A stretch of DNA of 64,000 nt, from positions 930,001 through 994,000 of the forward strand of contig OX337231.1 in the NCBI GenBank assembly GCA_946965045.2. Reading direction: 5' to 3'. The stretch is from Epithemia pelagica (Eukaryota; Bacillariophyta; Bacillariophyceae; Surirellales; Surirellaceae). This document shows, in pieces, positions 19,701 through 28,398 of this stretch. The notes under the pieces were generated by a model. It was not told the DNA's origin. It saw nothing but the letters and a program-made list of their open reading frames with translations, and did not search any database. Both the position numbers and the translations under genes were made by a program. Every line of letters begins with the position of its first letter. Position 1 is the stretch's first letter.

Positions 19701-20716
19701 ATGTGTTGTTGTCGTCGTCGATGGGGAGAGGGAGGAGGATGTTTGCGTCCTCCACCCAGCCATCGTCGCCGATTTTGCCATCGTTTCTTTTTGTAATGGT
19801 GGCGATGCGCGGTGGAGGCTGAGGTGTGGGTGGTAATGTCACCTTCTTGGTGATGATGATGCTGTGGCAAGGATCCATTCGAAAAGGAACGTGGTCGTAG
19901 GAGCAAAGTAGGGCTTTTGCTTTCATTGTCTTCTCGTTTTCCTCTTCGGACACCTCGTTTCATGGCGCGAACGGAGGAATCGCCTGCAAACGCTCCTCCT
20001 CCCAACAAACTCTCCACCTCCGACTCGGATCGATGCGACGATGAAAAGCTATATCGTTTAAAGACTCGACGAGATCGAGACAAAAGAGAGCGTTGAGATT
20101 GTTCGTCTTGCGTGGAATGATCGTCGTCGTTATCATCAATCAAGATGGATTCCACCGATGCAATGTCACTCAGCAAGCTTGGATACCACATTTCTCGACC
20201 TGGCGAGGAAGGAGACGTTTGAAGGGCCAAATTCCAAAAATGTTCGTTGGCCACATGACCGGCTCGTCGGGCTTGCTCATGCTGTTGTTCGGCAGAACGT
20301 TCCAACAACCGACGAGTCCGTCGACGCCACTTGGCGTCTTGAATGTAACTGGCACCGTCGGTTCCCATCATAGAACTACCCGCCGTCGATTCGGCTCCAC
20401 TTCCTCCTCCTCGATTCGTCATGGATCTACTTGCGGCATCCAGTGTGTAATCGTCTCCTTCTGGATTGTTGTTGTGGTACTGAATGGTGCTGCTGTTATC
20501 CGTAGTGGTGGTATGGTTGTTTGTGTGGTTGTGGTTGTTCAAGTCTTGCTGTTGTTGTTGTTGGGGACTGATTCCTCCGCGTGACATGTGGACAGTAGAG
20601 CGGGTTGCCGCCGGAGACGATTGGTCCAAATACTGTTGCGCCCCCTCCAGCATGATTTTCCCATCCTCTTGCGAGTCATCTCCTCCCGTCGGAGTCTTCA
20701 AGATGGCTCGTAGCAT
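16775..20716 (-). CDS. C2H2 zinc-finger protein with C-terminal VASt (sterol-transfer-like) domain
   Basis: A 1313-residue protein. Residues 1-340 are low complexity (Gln/Asn/His/Ser runs). A single C2H2 finger lies near residue 364: C-x2-C-GKAFATLEAADK-H-x4-H. Residues 400-690 are acidic and disordered. Residues 700-1000 are helical and charged. At about 1005-1042 a Trp/Phe/Leu-rich stretch (HWLFYQPLCILCYHTFF) may be membrane-associated. The last 160 residues match the VASt fold: TEALYRVEAKYDN, GSWNRHP, a THYIVAYNDYCFTYKKK strand pair, then the hallmark TPDVPYGSTFVAW and an 'xQFSVEPEFPNGPPMVSRQI' end. VASt domains in Lam/GRAMD1 proteins carry sterols at membrane contacts. Here no GRAM domain is seen, so lipid transport is inferred and the role of the finger is unknown. 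Confidence 0.8.
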   Translation of the reverse strand: MLRAILKTPTGGDDSQEDGKIMLEGAQQYLDQSSPAATRSTVHMSRGGISPQQQQQQDLNNHNHTNNHTTTTDNSSTIQYHNNNPEGDDYTLDAASRSMTNRGGGSGAESTAGSSMMGTDGASYIQDAKWRRRTRRLLERSAEQQHEQARRAGHVANEHFWNLALQTSPSSPGREMWYPSLLSDIASVESILIDDNDDDHSTQDEQSQRSLLSRSRRVFKRYSFSSSHRSESEVESLLGGGAFAGDSSVRAMKRGVRRGKREDNESKSPTLLLRPRSFSNGSLPQHHHHQEGDITTHTSASTAHRHHYKKKRWQNRRRWLGGGRKHPPPSPHRRRQQHMASQSPFWGDIQSYIGPALDDDEADAWMCGVCGKAFATLEAADKHEQDHIRQVVDSLPWMLKAKGSNTTSNTTLTTAAASGDEPEVKVVLSNDGDGSPPRFSRRNTDVIANHKEANEAGENEQEVVERRRLSFTQEKAPPKLSEKSPTFSVNFESEEQQRQPVKPSYVRTLPSDLLDEILEGEPPQQGGSSEQEDILILEESSQMRSSVIEVVDEKQQRLSDALIDEVLEEEKEEIEYMDEPGKTRLFDDAENNGDKVEYPSMRPSSNLDQADLVDGDGHHRPSTALESPAGGVENWPDNEYLLPQNTLVPQLRSEARLQQFEGSGGEQNHSSVPYRIDRHTAEHSMQYTDDGEPQEALLLTNAVRDYVILADEALMNVCEKARRLILSPEEIQAERQLALLARDKFYYDDLARRSRFRKSPINRNRFEGQGLAAKVQNKFLDAYQLMKEGTDKKGFRDEYNARGKKNSSVQDQKLVVHNQKTMYLNVMVKNGIQVVKNELERLAQERWESAEEVDKFTRFERFRLYAHVNLVRLAGLALSSDFTPRRIAVQLSNDIYRLLTPRLKRRGVAIETEIEYRVGPYFVLAVNVLRIDWRQLLKATHRAVRLRQERWERRLEEEKQQREEEEAAGGGDQTGAKDPSAFAQCREYFMHVVQLTRHDIIAHIMSWLYHNTHWLFYQPLCILCYHTFFGSLIRHFILSSVSDEIFYYVEERGLEMEIGIRHASLQAAFMLSALREIRADSKDHKEKQKQGQEGGKENILGPLLGPAIAADKDVVEPPAGFEVPEHLEFLGLELEVPVGFRRLRWAFLSGESSFITEALYRVEAKYDNITMGSWNRHPEHIGSTKKLPEGVSEQDFIGAEKEASYLMPKSAFVKANMCSETHYIVAYNDYCFTYKKKALTPDVPYGSTFVAWTQFTIINLGHDSCRLQFSVEPEFPNGPPMVSRQITSGMRAGVGQLFVLIHETIAKYADEYP

Positions 20717-21123
20717 TATGGTGGGGATTGTTCCATGGATTCGTCTCTCGCTGCCCTTTTTTTCGATCCGGGTTGAGAACTCAAAAATTGGCTAGGAGTA
20801 AGGTTATCGATAGTTGCGCGCGCGATATGGACGACGAAAGAATTCTGTCAAACCACGAATATAGCTATGCGCCCTACCTCCACTCTCCACTCCACCGTCC
20901 ACCGTCGTCAACGTCCTCCTCTAGTGATGCACAATTACTCCTATGTCTCGTTTTTAGAAGAGGCAGCAAACTTGTTGTACTCTCCTGTCAGCTCTCTTGA
21001 AGAGATGAAGCGACTCACGAAGATCATGTAATGTAGCATATAAAATATACGAAACTATTTTGTTCACTACTAGTAGAATCATAGACACACTGCCGGCAGC
21101 GTGATTTCTTGGATGGGGTCAAC
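20717..21123. other. Intergenic region
   Basis: About 400 bp upstream of the VASt gene and downstream of ankyrin gene B. No recognised gene, RNA or repeat. Confidence 0.4.
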
Positions 21124-23184
21124 TTAAACAAATGCTGAGTATACATGGACTTCTCCTGCTTCTCCATGGAGATCTTCTCTTTCCTGCACTTTCTTTTCAT
21201 CTTCAAAATAGCCTTGTCTGTGTTTCTTTTCATGCGCCATTCTGTCGTTGTTCATCGTCATCTTCCCTTCCATTGTGACAATGTCTTCCCGTTTCTCTCT
21301 GCTGGATTCATGGAGATTGGCATTTTCGTGCTCTCTCATTTCGTCCTCTGGATACCTCGATTCGCTACGTCGCTGTTGCTGGGTTCGTTGTTCCCTCTCT
21401 CGAAGGTCTGGCAAACTACCCAGTACTCTTTCTCGCGTGGAATGAATCTTTTCTCGCAAGGCTTGAACGTCCTCGACCAATTTTTCTCTCCTCACCGTAC
21501 CTCCACAAATGTGTTGGTTTTGTACGTCCACAGCCTCCACCAATTGCGATCGGTGGGATGTGTCACGAAGGTAAGCTTCTTCGTGGTACCGGATCATTTT
21601 CATAATGGCCTCACGAGACTCTTGCGCCTTGGCATCCAGTTCCTGTTGTCGACTGACTTGGTTCAAAATACGAGCGTGTTCCTTTGCGGCGGCCTGCATT
21701 TCAGCCTCATGAACATCGGCTTGCTCAATAATAGCCTCTTGTTCACTCGACATGTCGTCCAAGAAGCCAGCTACTGTTTGAAGCTTCTCAGTCAGTGCAC
21801 CGACAGTCTTTCGTAGATCCAGGCGATCTCGTTCCAGCTCATCCAAACGAGCTCGGGCCTTTTCGGCCGACGTACTGGCGGATGCTGTGTGACTCTGGAG
21901 CTGCGTTTTCAGAGCATGGATTTGTTGTGACAGAGTTGCCTCATTTCGAATCCGCTCTTGGATTTCTGCCTTGAGGCTTTCGGTTTCAGCCCGTGTCTTT
22001 TCTGCTTCCCTCACGAGTCTCGAAATCTCCTCGTCCTTTTCCGCATTGCTTTCTTCCAGGGCCTTCTTTTCCAGTTCGGCTCCTGCGACGACTTCGTCCA
22101 GAGATTTGTTGAGCACTTCTTTCTCAATCAAGAGATGATTGACATGTTCTTGTATCTTGGTTAGCTTTTCGGTGAGACTGTCGACTTCTTCTTTCAATTT
22201 GGTTTCTTCATCGCTTTTGTTTTTCTTGTTTGCTTCAAGGTCGACACCCAAGGTTTGAACTTGTCCTTGCAAGCTTTTCTCAATCTCTTCTTGCTTGGCC
22301 AATTTTCCTTCCATGGTGGCTACATGGTCGACGAGGACCTTCGATGCTGCCTGCGTTCGGCGAAGTTCATCTTCGAGTTCACCAATTTTCTTTTCCAATG
22401 AGGCAATTCCTGCCGCTTTCTTTTGCTCAATAGCGGCAATTTCTTTTTTATGCTCCTGCTTAATGGTTTCCAGCTCGACGTTGTTATTCTGTTTCTCTTC
22501 GGAGCGTGCCTCACTGCGGGCAGCACGAAGAGCCAAGAGATGGTTCTTCATGGCGTAGACAAACTCGCGATGCTTCGGACCCGAGCTGCTCGCGGCCAAA
22601 TGTTTGGGTGTTCGACCTTTGCGGTCCGCAATATCAATCGAGTTCGGGAAGGCATCCAAGAGGAGTTTGCATACAGAGGCTCCGGACGCACGCTTATAGG
22701 CCAAGTGGATTGGCAAAGAACCCTCGTCGTCTCGTTCCGCTGCTCCTTCGGGGAAGATGAGCAAGATTGACTCGACCACCTCCGGTGGAGATTGGAAAAT
22801 AATGGCTCCATGGATGGGTAGCAAACGCCACCGAATCTTTTGTTTCTGGGGCTCTTTCCGGTAAACCCACGTGCGTGCTTCTTCGGGAGCTTGTTCCAAA
22901 ATTGTGATAGCTTCAGACCATCGCCTTTTCTGAAGAGCTGAGTAGAGATCGGTTGGCTCTTTGTCGTAGTCTCGTTCAAGAAGAGACTCTATTGTAGGCT
23001 TTATCTCGGGCGTCGCCACAAGGTGTGCAAGGTTTTCTGTTTGTACTTTGTCTTGTCGACCCAGTTCTTCCTCAATCACAGCCTTCGTGCGGGGGCTAAC
23101 CTCTCCTCCACTGGGATCCATTTTCCAAGAACCAAGATTCTGAGTTTCGGATTTCATTGATGGGGCCGAGTTGGAACTTTCCAT
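21124..23184 (-). CDS. Ankyrin-type repeat / coiled-coil protein, family member B
   Basis: 686 residues. The head (about 65-200) matches the family: RDYDKEPTDLYSALQKRRW, EEARTWVYRK, then RWRLLPIHGAII and DDEGSLPIHLAYKR ankyrin-type helices, closing with DRKGRTPKHLA. From about 235 to 600 a near-continuous heptad coiled coil rich in Glu/Lys/Ala follows. The last 90 residues are strongly charged (Arg/Glu/His) and probably disordered. The ATG at 23184 is used; the open frame extends upstream only from a TTG. No transmembrane segment or catalytic motif is seen. Its coil is longer than in member A and lacks the approximately 70-residue repeat of member D. Confidence 0.78.
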   Translation of the reverse strand: MESSNSAPSMKSETQNLGSWKMDPSGGEVSPRTKAVIEEELGRQDKVQTENLAHLVATPEIKPTIESLLERDYDKEPTDLYSALQKRRWSEAITILEQAPEEARTWVYRKEPQKQKIRWRLLPIHGAIIFQSPPEVVESILLIFPEGAAERDDEGSLPIHLAYKRASGASVCKLLLDAFPNSIDIADRKGRTPKHLAASSSGPKHREFVYAMKNHLLALRAARSEARSEEKQNNNVELETIKQEHKKEIAAIEQKKAAGIASLEKKIGELEDELRRTQAASKVLVDHVATMEGKLAKQEEIEKSLQGQVQTLGVDLEANKKNKSDEETKLKEEVDSLTEKLTKIQEHVNHLLIEKEVLNKSLDEVVAGAELEKKALEESNAEKDEEISRLVREAEKTRAETESLKAEIQERIRNEATLSQQIHALKTQLQSHTASASTSAEKARARLDELERDRLDLRKTVGALTEKLQTVAGFLDDMSSEQEAIIEQADVHEAEMQAAAKEHARILNQVSRQQELDAKAQESREAIMKMIRYHEEAYLRDTSHRSQLVEAVDVQNQHICGGTVRREKLVEDVQALREKIHSTRERVLGSLPDLREREQRTQQQRRSESRYPEDEMREHENANLHESSREKREDIVTMEGKMTMNNDRMAHEKKHRQGYFEDEKKVQEREDLHGEAGEVHVYSAFV

Positions 23185-23672
23185 TGATGCAATAAGGTAT
23201 CTTTCACGGGGTGCGCGCCAATGGATGTGTGACGTTCTTGTTGTGCTTCTCAAATGTGTGACAAGAGGTGCAATCAAACATTTCCCCTTTCCCTATCACA
23301 GCGATTGGGAGCGATGGAAAGGCGACGAGAGTCCATGCAGTGTGTTTCGTCGATTCGGATCGCTCGATCAATATGTGAGCGAGCGTGGAGTCGCAGATTT
23401 TAAATAAGCCCCCGTAGAGGCATATATAATTAATTCACTCTTACTAATAATTTTTGCGCCATATGTAATTTGATCGAAGATATCGTCTTGGGATTTCTGG
23501 GATGCCACATTTTCTGGTTTTGGAGCAGTCAACGCATTCATTGCAAAGAAAGAGATCTACCCCATATTCCTCTCTCAAAAGAAACGAAGGACAACCTCAT
23601 TAAACCTAATACGCTTCCACTACTTCTTTCTTTTGTTTGATCAACTTATTTGATGAGCTACGTTATAATGGG
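23185..23672. other. Intergenic region
   Basis: About 490 bp between ankyrin gene B (upstream side) and the 3' end of the OTU gene. A TGTGACGTTC site lies near 23228, a TGACG core about 45 bp above the B start. Otherwise nothing recognised. Confidence 0.4.
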
Positions 23673-24818
23673 CTACTGGGCTTGATCCTTGGTTGACGAC
23701 GCGGCAACGACTTGATTGTAGTGCTCACCCAAGGAATAGTAATGCAAATGATACGACAGTCGAATGGGAACTTTGTCGCTGTTTCCATCATCACCATCAC
23801 CCGTGATGACCATGGCTGTGGTGCTATTCGTGCTGTACACATGGATCGGACGATTCAACGCCATTGCTAGAGCTCGAAGCTCCAAATGTCCACCCCAATC
23901 GGAAGACGACCGAACGCGTTCGACATACGCCGCATAATCACCCTCGACGGTTCCTTCATTATACTCTACGAATGGTGCAAATTCCTCTTGTTTCTCTTGA
24001 AGCGCTTGCGCACAAATTGCTCGTATCCGTACATAATCTGTGTTGGATGGATTGCTGCTGCTGGAATCGGCACCAATTCCGTCGATTGGACCTTCTCCTT
24101 CAGAGAGTTGTGCCGCTACAGCCCGGTATAAACAATGGCCATCGGCTGGAACATCACGAACAGCCAAATTTAGGGGTTGCAATATTTGTTTCAATTGTGC
24201 ATTTTCCAAGTCGCGAGGGGTCCGTCCCAAAGTTGCCGCTTTCTCAGCGGCAATTTCCTCTTCACGACGTCTTTCTTTTTCTTTCTGCTTCTCACGTTTC
24301 CGTCGCGCTTTCTCCATTTTCCGCTGCCGTTGTAGCTCCTCTTCATTCACTTCGACTGACGTGTCAGTGGATGCGGCATTTTCAGATACTTCATTCGAAG
24401 CTTTTTGAGCGTGATTTTTGCTTTCGTCTGTGCCTTCGTTAGCCTCTGACAGTGAATTGCTGTTTTCCACTGAAGACTGATGTTCGGATCGTTCCTTCTT
24501 GTGTCTTTCTTCCAGTTGCACGGTTTTTTGGTTGAATTCCGCTTCGACGCTGTGTATTCGAGGAAGAAAGCATGGTGTCAAGAAAAATCACAAACTTCAG
24601 TGGTGATGGTTGACGTCGTCTTTTCCATAGTAAATTTGTATGTACCTGGCTTGAGCATCTTTCCCTTTCTTTCCCTTGAGCGCCTTTGCCTTTTTCAATG
24701 CCGCTCTTTTCTCGCCGTCCAACGCTTTCACCTCTTTCCGGTGTCTCGACTCCATTTCCTCGAGGCTTTCCGACCCACCGCCAGTTGCTGTTTCTTCGTT
24801 ACCAGTCAAGGATGACAT
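23673..24818 (-). CDS. OTU-domain cysteine protease (OTUD6-like deubiquitinase), two exons
   Basis: Removes ubiquitin from substrates. Exon 1 is 24646-24818 and exon 2 is 23673-24549; splicing gives 349 residues. The N-terminus shows the OTUD6 arrangement: a charged helix EEMESRHRKEVKAL, a Lys-rich turn, then EERHKKERSEH. The OTU core begins near residue 180 (LNLAVRDVPADGHCLYRAVA), with Asp and catalytic Cys in the DGHC loop. It continues with WGGHLELRALAMALNRPIHVY and ends LGEHYNQVV, which supplies the catalytic His. Length and order match OTUD6A/B homologues. A middle stretch (about 75-140) is acidic then Arg/Lys/Glu-rich. The splice junction rebuilds the DAQASVEAEFN helix. A palindromic TGACGTCA lies 114 bp before the start. 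Confidence 0.85.
24550..24645 (-). other. Intron of the OTU protease gene
   Basis: 96-nt intron inferred because the N-terminal helix region and OTU core lie in separate open segments. Minus-strand boundaries are CCAG|GTACAT and ACACAG|CGTC, phase 2; joining keeps the frame (173 + 877 nt). Confidence 0.75.
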
Positions 24819-25364
24819 ATCCAACGAGTATAAAAATGTTACACAACGAAAGTCTCTCTCGAAAGGTTCCTCTATCTTCTAATCTTCTTTGCGGGGGATC
24901 TCACAAGGCGATGTGGCGGCCATGATGGTGATGACGTCATAAACGTGACCTGTGTTGCTCTTGTACCTTCACAACTTGGGATTCGGCCCGCGCGCCGCTG
25001 GACGATCGCAGTTTGGCGCACCAGCTTTTGTCCATATTCTTCGCCTTCCACGATGATAGAGTACATGATCTTTACAGTATAGAATTAAGCCTCAATCAGG
25101 GCTATTTTATATCATGTCCATTGACAAATTAGGACTATCTAAATACGCGTGAGGGGAACCGAGCCGTCATTATTAGCGAGGGATATCTACGAAACGAGGT
25201 AACACTGAATTAATTGGCGCAAGAACTGAACATCTCGCCCACTTTTTCCATTCCTTTTTCTGAGACCCCAACAAAACAAGCCTTGGGGTGAGAACTTGAT
25301 CACTGCCTTGCAGCATAAGAACAGCAACAACGTCGGAAACTAATCAGGCGATAGATTTGGAACA
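24819..25364. promoter_or_regulatory. Divergent promoter region with TGACGTCA palindrome
   Basis: 546 bp between the OTU gene and ankyrin gene C. A perfect 8-bp TGACGTCA (24932-24939) matches the CRE/bZIP consensus; in diatoms bZIP and aureochrome factors bind TGACG cores. Function is inferred from the match only. No gene or RNA seen. Confidence 0.35.
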
Positions 25365-27587
25365 ATGTGGCCTTTCTGGGACGAGAAAGCGGAAACCTAC
25401 GACGTTACGAAGTCGAAGGAAAACGAGACGACGACAAACGTCGAAAAAACTCTGAGTGAAACACTTGAATGCGACTATCAGCGTGACTGCATTCCATTGT
25501 ACAAACATTTAGAGGGTGAACGATTCGATGAAGCGTACACCTTTTTAACTACTGGGTACTGGCCGGGATGCATTTTTTCCGATCCCATCGCCCCAGAGTT
25601 GCAGGCTCGTACTTGGATCACACGTTTTGATGAGTCGGAACATGACAAACAGGTCGTTTGGTCTCAGCTGGCATTGCATCTTGCCATCGTTGTTGAAGCT
25701 CCTATTTCTATTGTCAAGAAGCTTGTCGAATTCTACCCTCAGTCTGTCCGATGCACAGATGACCAGCGTATGCTTCCCCTTCATCTCGCATTGCGTCATG
25801 GTGGAAACTTTGAGGTTGTTGCATTCTTGCTAAAGCAATTTCCAGAAGCAGTCAACGTACGTGGAGGAAAAGGGGAAGGCCGGCTTCCTGTTGAATATGC
25901 CCAACGCGGCCCCAACAAAGCTCTCGGAGATATCTTGGAAACCTTTGTGGAAAAGTCGAAGGCCAAAGCGACCAAGACTGCGGCTAAGAATCATGCCAAA
26001 GAGCTCGAGATTCTCCAAGCAAAGCTTCAAGCAAAGGAGTATGAGTTGTCAAATGTCAAGAACCGACTCAACACGCTCGATGACGAGAAAGATTCGCTCG
26101 AACGAGAACTTTATGAAAAAAGAAAAGAACTCAAGGAATCAATGGAGAGCATGGAGAGATTGTCAGCCTTGAAACAGAAAGAAGAGATCGAGGGTGCTGT
26201 GAATGCTGAAGAAAAAGAAGAAGCACTGACGCAGAGCGCATCGTTCATCGAAGGTCGCAAAGGTGAAACAGCAGAGGATGCGCCCAAACCCCCCAAGAAG
26301 GAGTCAAAGAAAAAGCCAGAGGCCGCTCTTCGTGGAACGGGTGGGCTCATTACCAAACATATTAACGCACTTGAAGAGCACCAAACAGGCCTCCGCAAGC
26401 GCATTGAAGAAATCGAGCGTAAGGTGCAAGAAAACAAAACTGAGAGCAAGGTCACGGAAGAAGAAGGAGGTCTTCTTGAGGAGCTTGGATCTGTGCTTGA
26501 TCAATCCATCCAACAGCTCCGGGAACGTGTGAACACGGTGCCCTCTATGCACACGACAGAGGAGACAGCGAAAGAAGCTCCAACGCCAACGGATACTCCA
26601 ACGGATACAGTGATGACCAAGGAAGAAATTACGGAAGACAAACAACCGGAAGAACGTCCTACTACACCTGCAGCGGACCTCCAGCAACGAATTATTGATC
26701 TTGAAGTCGATGTGGCACTCAAGCGGTCGGAGAGCAAGATCAATAGCGAGCTCAGTGCAACCTTCCAGGGACTGACGGAAATAGGCAACAACAGAAAAGA
26801 GCAAATCGTAGTCGAAACAGTAGAAACGGAAGATGAAGACGAAGGCCCTGTTATCATCACAAAGGAAACCATCGAAGCTCCCCACATGCAGCCGGAAGCC
26901 ATGACAACGGAAGTTGAGCGCAAAAAACCTGTACGTCGTCCATCGACAACGGACATCAAATCTCTCATGGAACAAGTTCGGGCCGTAACCAAGAGGCCCG
27001 CCACCCCACCTACAAAAGAGAGCATGTCTCCCACGGAAATGCCTACTACGGAAGGAGAGCAGAAGACAAATGACGATACCACTCCAGACACTCCAGCTGC
27101 TGCTACGGACGTGACCAACGACAAGGGGGATGTGCGCGACGACACGGATGCTCAGCAGCCCGAACAAAGTAGGGAGGACGTGGTTGCACATGCTACGCGT
27201 GATGACGACGAAGAAAACGACAATACCATCCTTGTCGCAGAAGTCAGAGTTGGTCCAGATGCACAGGAAAAGGCTCCTGCCGACGTGGATGCCAATGTTG
27301 CTACAGACGACATGGACAAAGAGACAAAGCGTGAAGCGGTCGACGCTGCTGAAACCGGCGATGCTGTAAGCACAAAAGACGACCCCTCTGTCGTGTCGGA
27401 AGTGAGTGCAACGGAAAGCAAAAAGTCCATGTTTTCACCAGTATCGCAAAAGTCCAAGTCTCCGGATCCAGAAGGCGCGTCTGCGACATCATCGACAAAG
27501 AAGAAGAAAAAGTCCTCGCGTCCCAAGTTTGGCTTTCGCAATCGGAAACGTCAGCCACAAACTGTTCCTACGGTTCCAACGGCCTAA
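25365..27587 (+). CDS. Ankyrin-type repeat / coiled-coil protein, family member C
   Basis: 740 residues. The head (about 35-200) is clearly the closest relative of member D next door: ECDYQRDCIPLYKHL, TTGYWPG, ARTWITRF, LALHLAIVVEAP, VRCTDDQRMLPLHLALRHG and FPEAVN are shared nearly residue for residue. A KAKATKTAAKNHAKELEIL linker starts a coiled coil (about 205-275). The rest is long, acidic, Thr/Glu/Pro-rich and probably disordered, with short predicted helices (ALEEHQTGLRKRIEEIERKV, ERVNT). It closes on a basic tail, KKKKKSSRPKFGFRNRKRQ, comparable with D's TPRFRGLFGRRR. ATG at 25365 is the first in frame. Function unknown; binding through the head is inferred. Confidence 0.78.
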   Translation: MWPFWDEKAETYDVTKSKENETTTNVEKTLSETLECDYQRDCIPLYKHLEGERFDEAYTFLTTGYWPGCIFSDPIAPELQARTWITRFDESEHDKQVVWSQLALHLAIVVEAPISIVKKLVEFYPQSVRCTDDQRMLPLHLALRHGGNFEVVAFLLKQFPEAVNVRGGKGEGRLPVEYAQRGPNKALGDILETFVEKSKAKATKTAAKNHAKELEILQAKLQAKEYELSNVKNRLNTLDDEKDSLERELYEKRKELKESMESMERLSALKQKEEIEGAVNAEEKEEALTQSASFIEGRKGETAEDAPKPPKKESKKKPEAALRGTGGLITKHINALEEHQTGLRKRIEEIERKVQENKTESKVTEEEGGLLEELGSVLDQSIQQLRERVNTVPSMHTTEETAKEAPTPTDTPTDTVMTKEEITEDKQPEERPTTPAADLQQRIIDLEVDVALKRSESKINSELSATFQGLTEIGNNRKEQIVVETVETEDEDEGPVIITKETIEAPHMQPEAMTTEVERKKPVRRPSTTDIKSLMEQVRAVTKRPATPPTKESMSPTEMPTTEGEQKTNDDTTPDTPAAATDVTNDKGDVRDDTDAQQPEQSREDVVAHATRDDDEENDNTILVAEVRVGPDAQEKAPADVDANVATDDMDKETKREAVDAAETGDAVSTKDDPSVVSEVSATESKKSMFSPVSQKSKSPDPEGASATSSTKKKKKSSRPKFGFRNRKRQPQTVPTVPTA

Positions 27588-28398
27588 TTTGCCTTCTTCT
27601 TCTGTATGTTTATCATCCCATGAATAATTCCTTGTCCCATGAAACACTTTTGTGACAGCAGCAAAAGCTCTGCTTGTGAAGTAGAAAGAAACTATATAGT
27701 GTTTTGTCCTTTCTTGTTATGGGGTAGAAAGCTGCCTTCTTTCATAAAACGCATTGAGAGATAGAGCATTGAATTATTCGTTCCACGACATTTTAAGTCC
27801 TTTTGAATGTCATTTGCTCAAGACATGAACACTTTAAAGACACACTATTGTGATGATAATCCACTATTGGGTACTCCTATTAGACCGCTCCTCTAGAGTA
27901 GCTATGAAGTCTATGTGGGAGATTCAGAAGAGATTCATTTTTGGCGGGACGTCATTTGGTCGCGGATAATGGAGCGTCCATGGTCGGATCTTTCGACACT
28001 TCTGTCCGTTGGGAGCGGATGGCGTGGACTTGGAAAAATTACATAGGCCATTGCTGGCATCTCATTCTAGATAACAGAAATTTACTCCCCGTCATAGGAG
28101 TTGGCGAAACAGGAATCCGTAAATACTCGTGATTACGTGAGTAGGACGATCCATCGCTGAACTATTGATAGGGACTCTCTCGGCTGACGAGAAATCTACT
28201 TAGATACAAAAGACACATTCCTTGGAAGGCGCGGAAACCAAAGACCGACAAGCTCCACCTTTTCGCCGATCCATAAACGATCCCCATCATTCATTCTTTC
28301 CTACAGCACCCTAACATCTACGTGAAGGTGCTTTCCAGAAATCATTCTCATTCATCTTTTTGCTTGCGACCAAGAGAGTTGAGAGTAATTGAAGAAGG
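27588..28398. other. Intergenic region between tandem ankyrin genes C and D
   Basis: About 810 bp, AT-rich, holding the 3' end of C and the promoter of D. No open frame over 65 codons and no repeat noticed. Confidence 0.4.

Noticed and set aside
23185-23277. Upstream extensions starting at TTG or GTG for several genes (ankyrin A, B, E; sulfotransferase; OTU; Gag)
   Set aside because: Non-ATG starts are not expected in a nuclear diatom gene, and the extra residues add no conserved sequence; the first in-frame ATG was used.
26304-27191. 295- and 214-codon antisense open frames opposite ankyrin gene C
   Set aside because: They mirror the Thr/Glu/Pro-rich tail of gene C and show Phe/Cys/Arg- or Ser/Val-rich low-complexity sequence without motifs.
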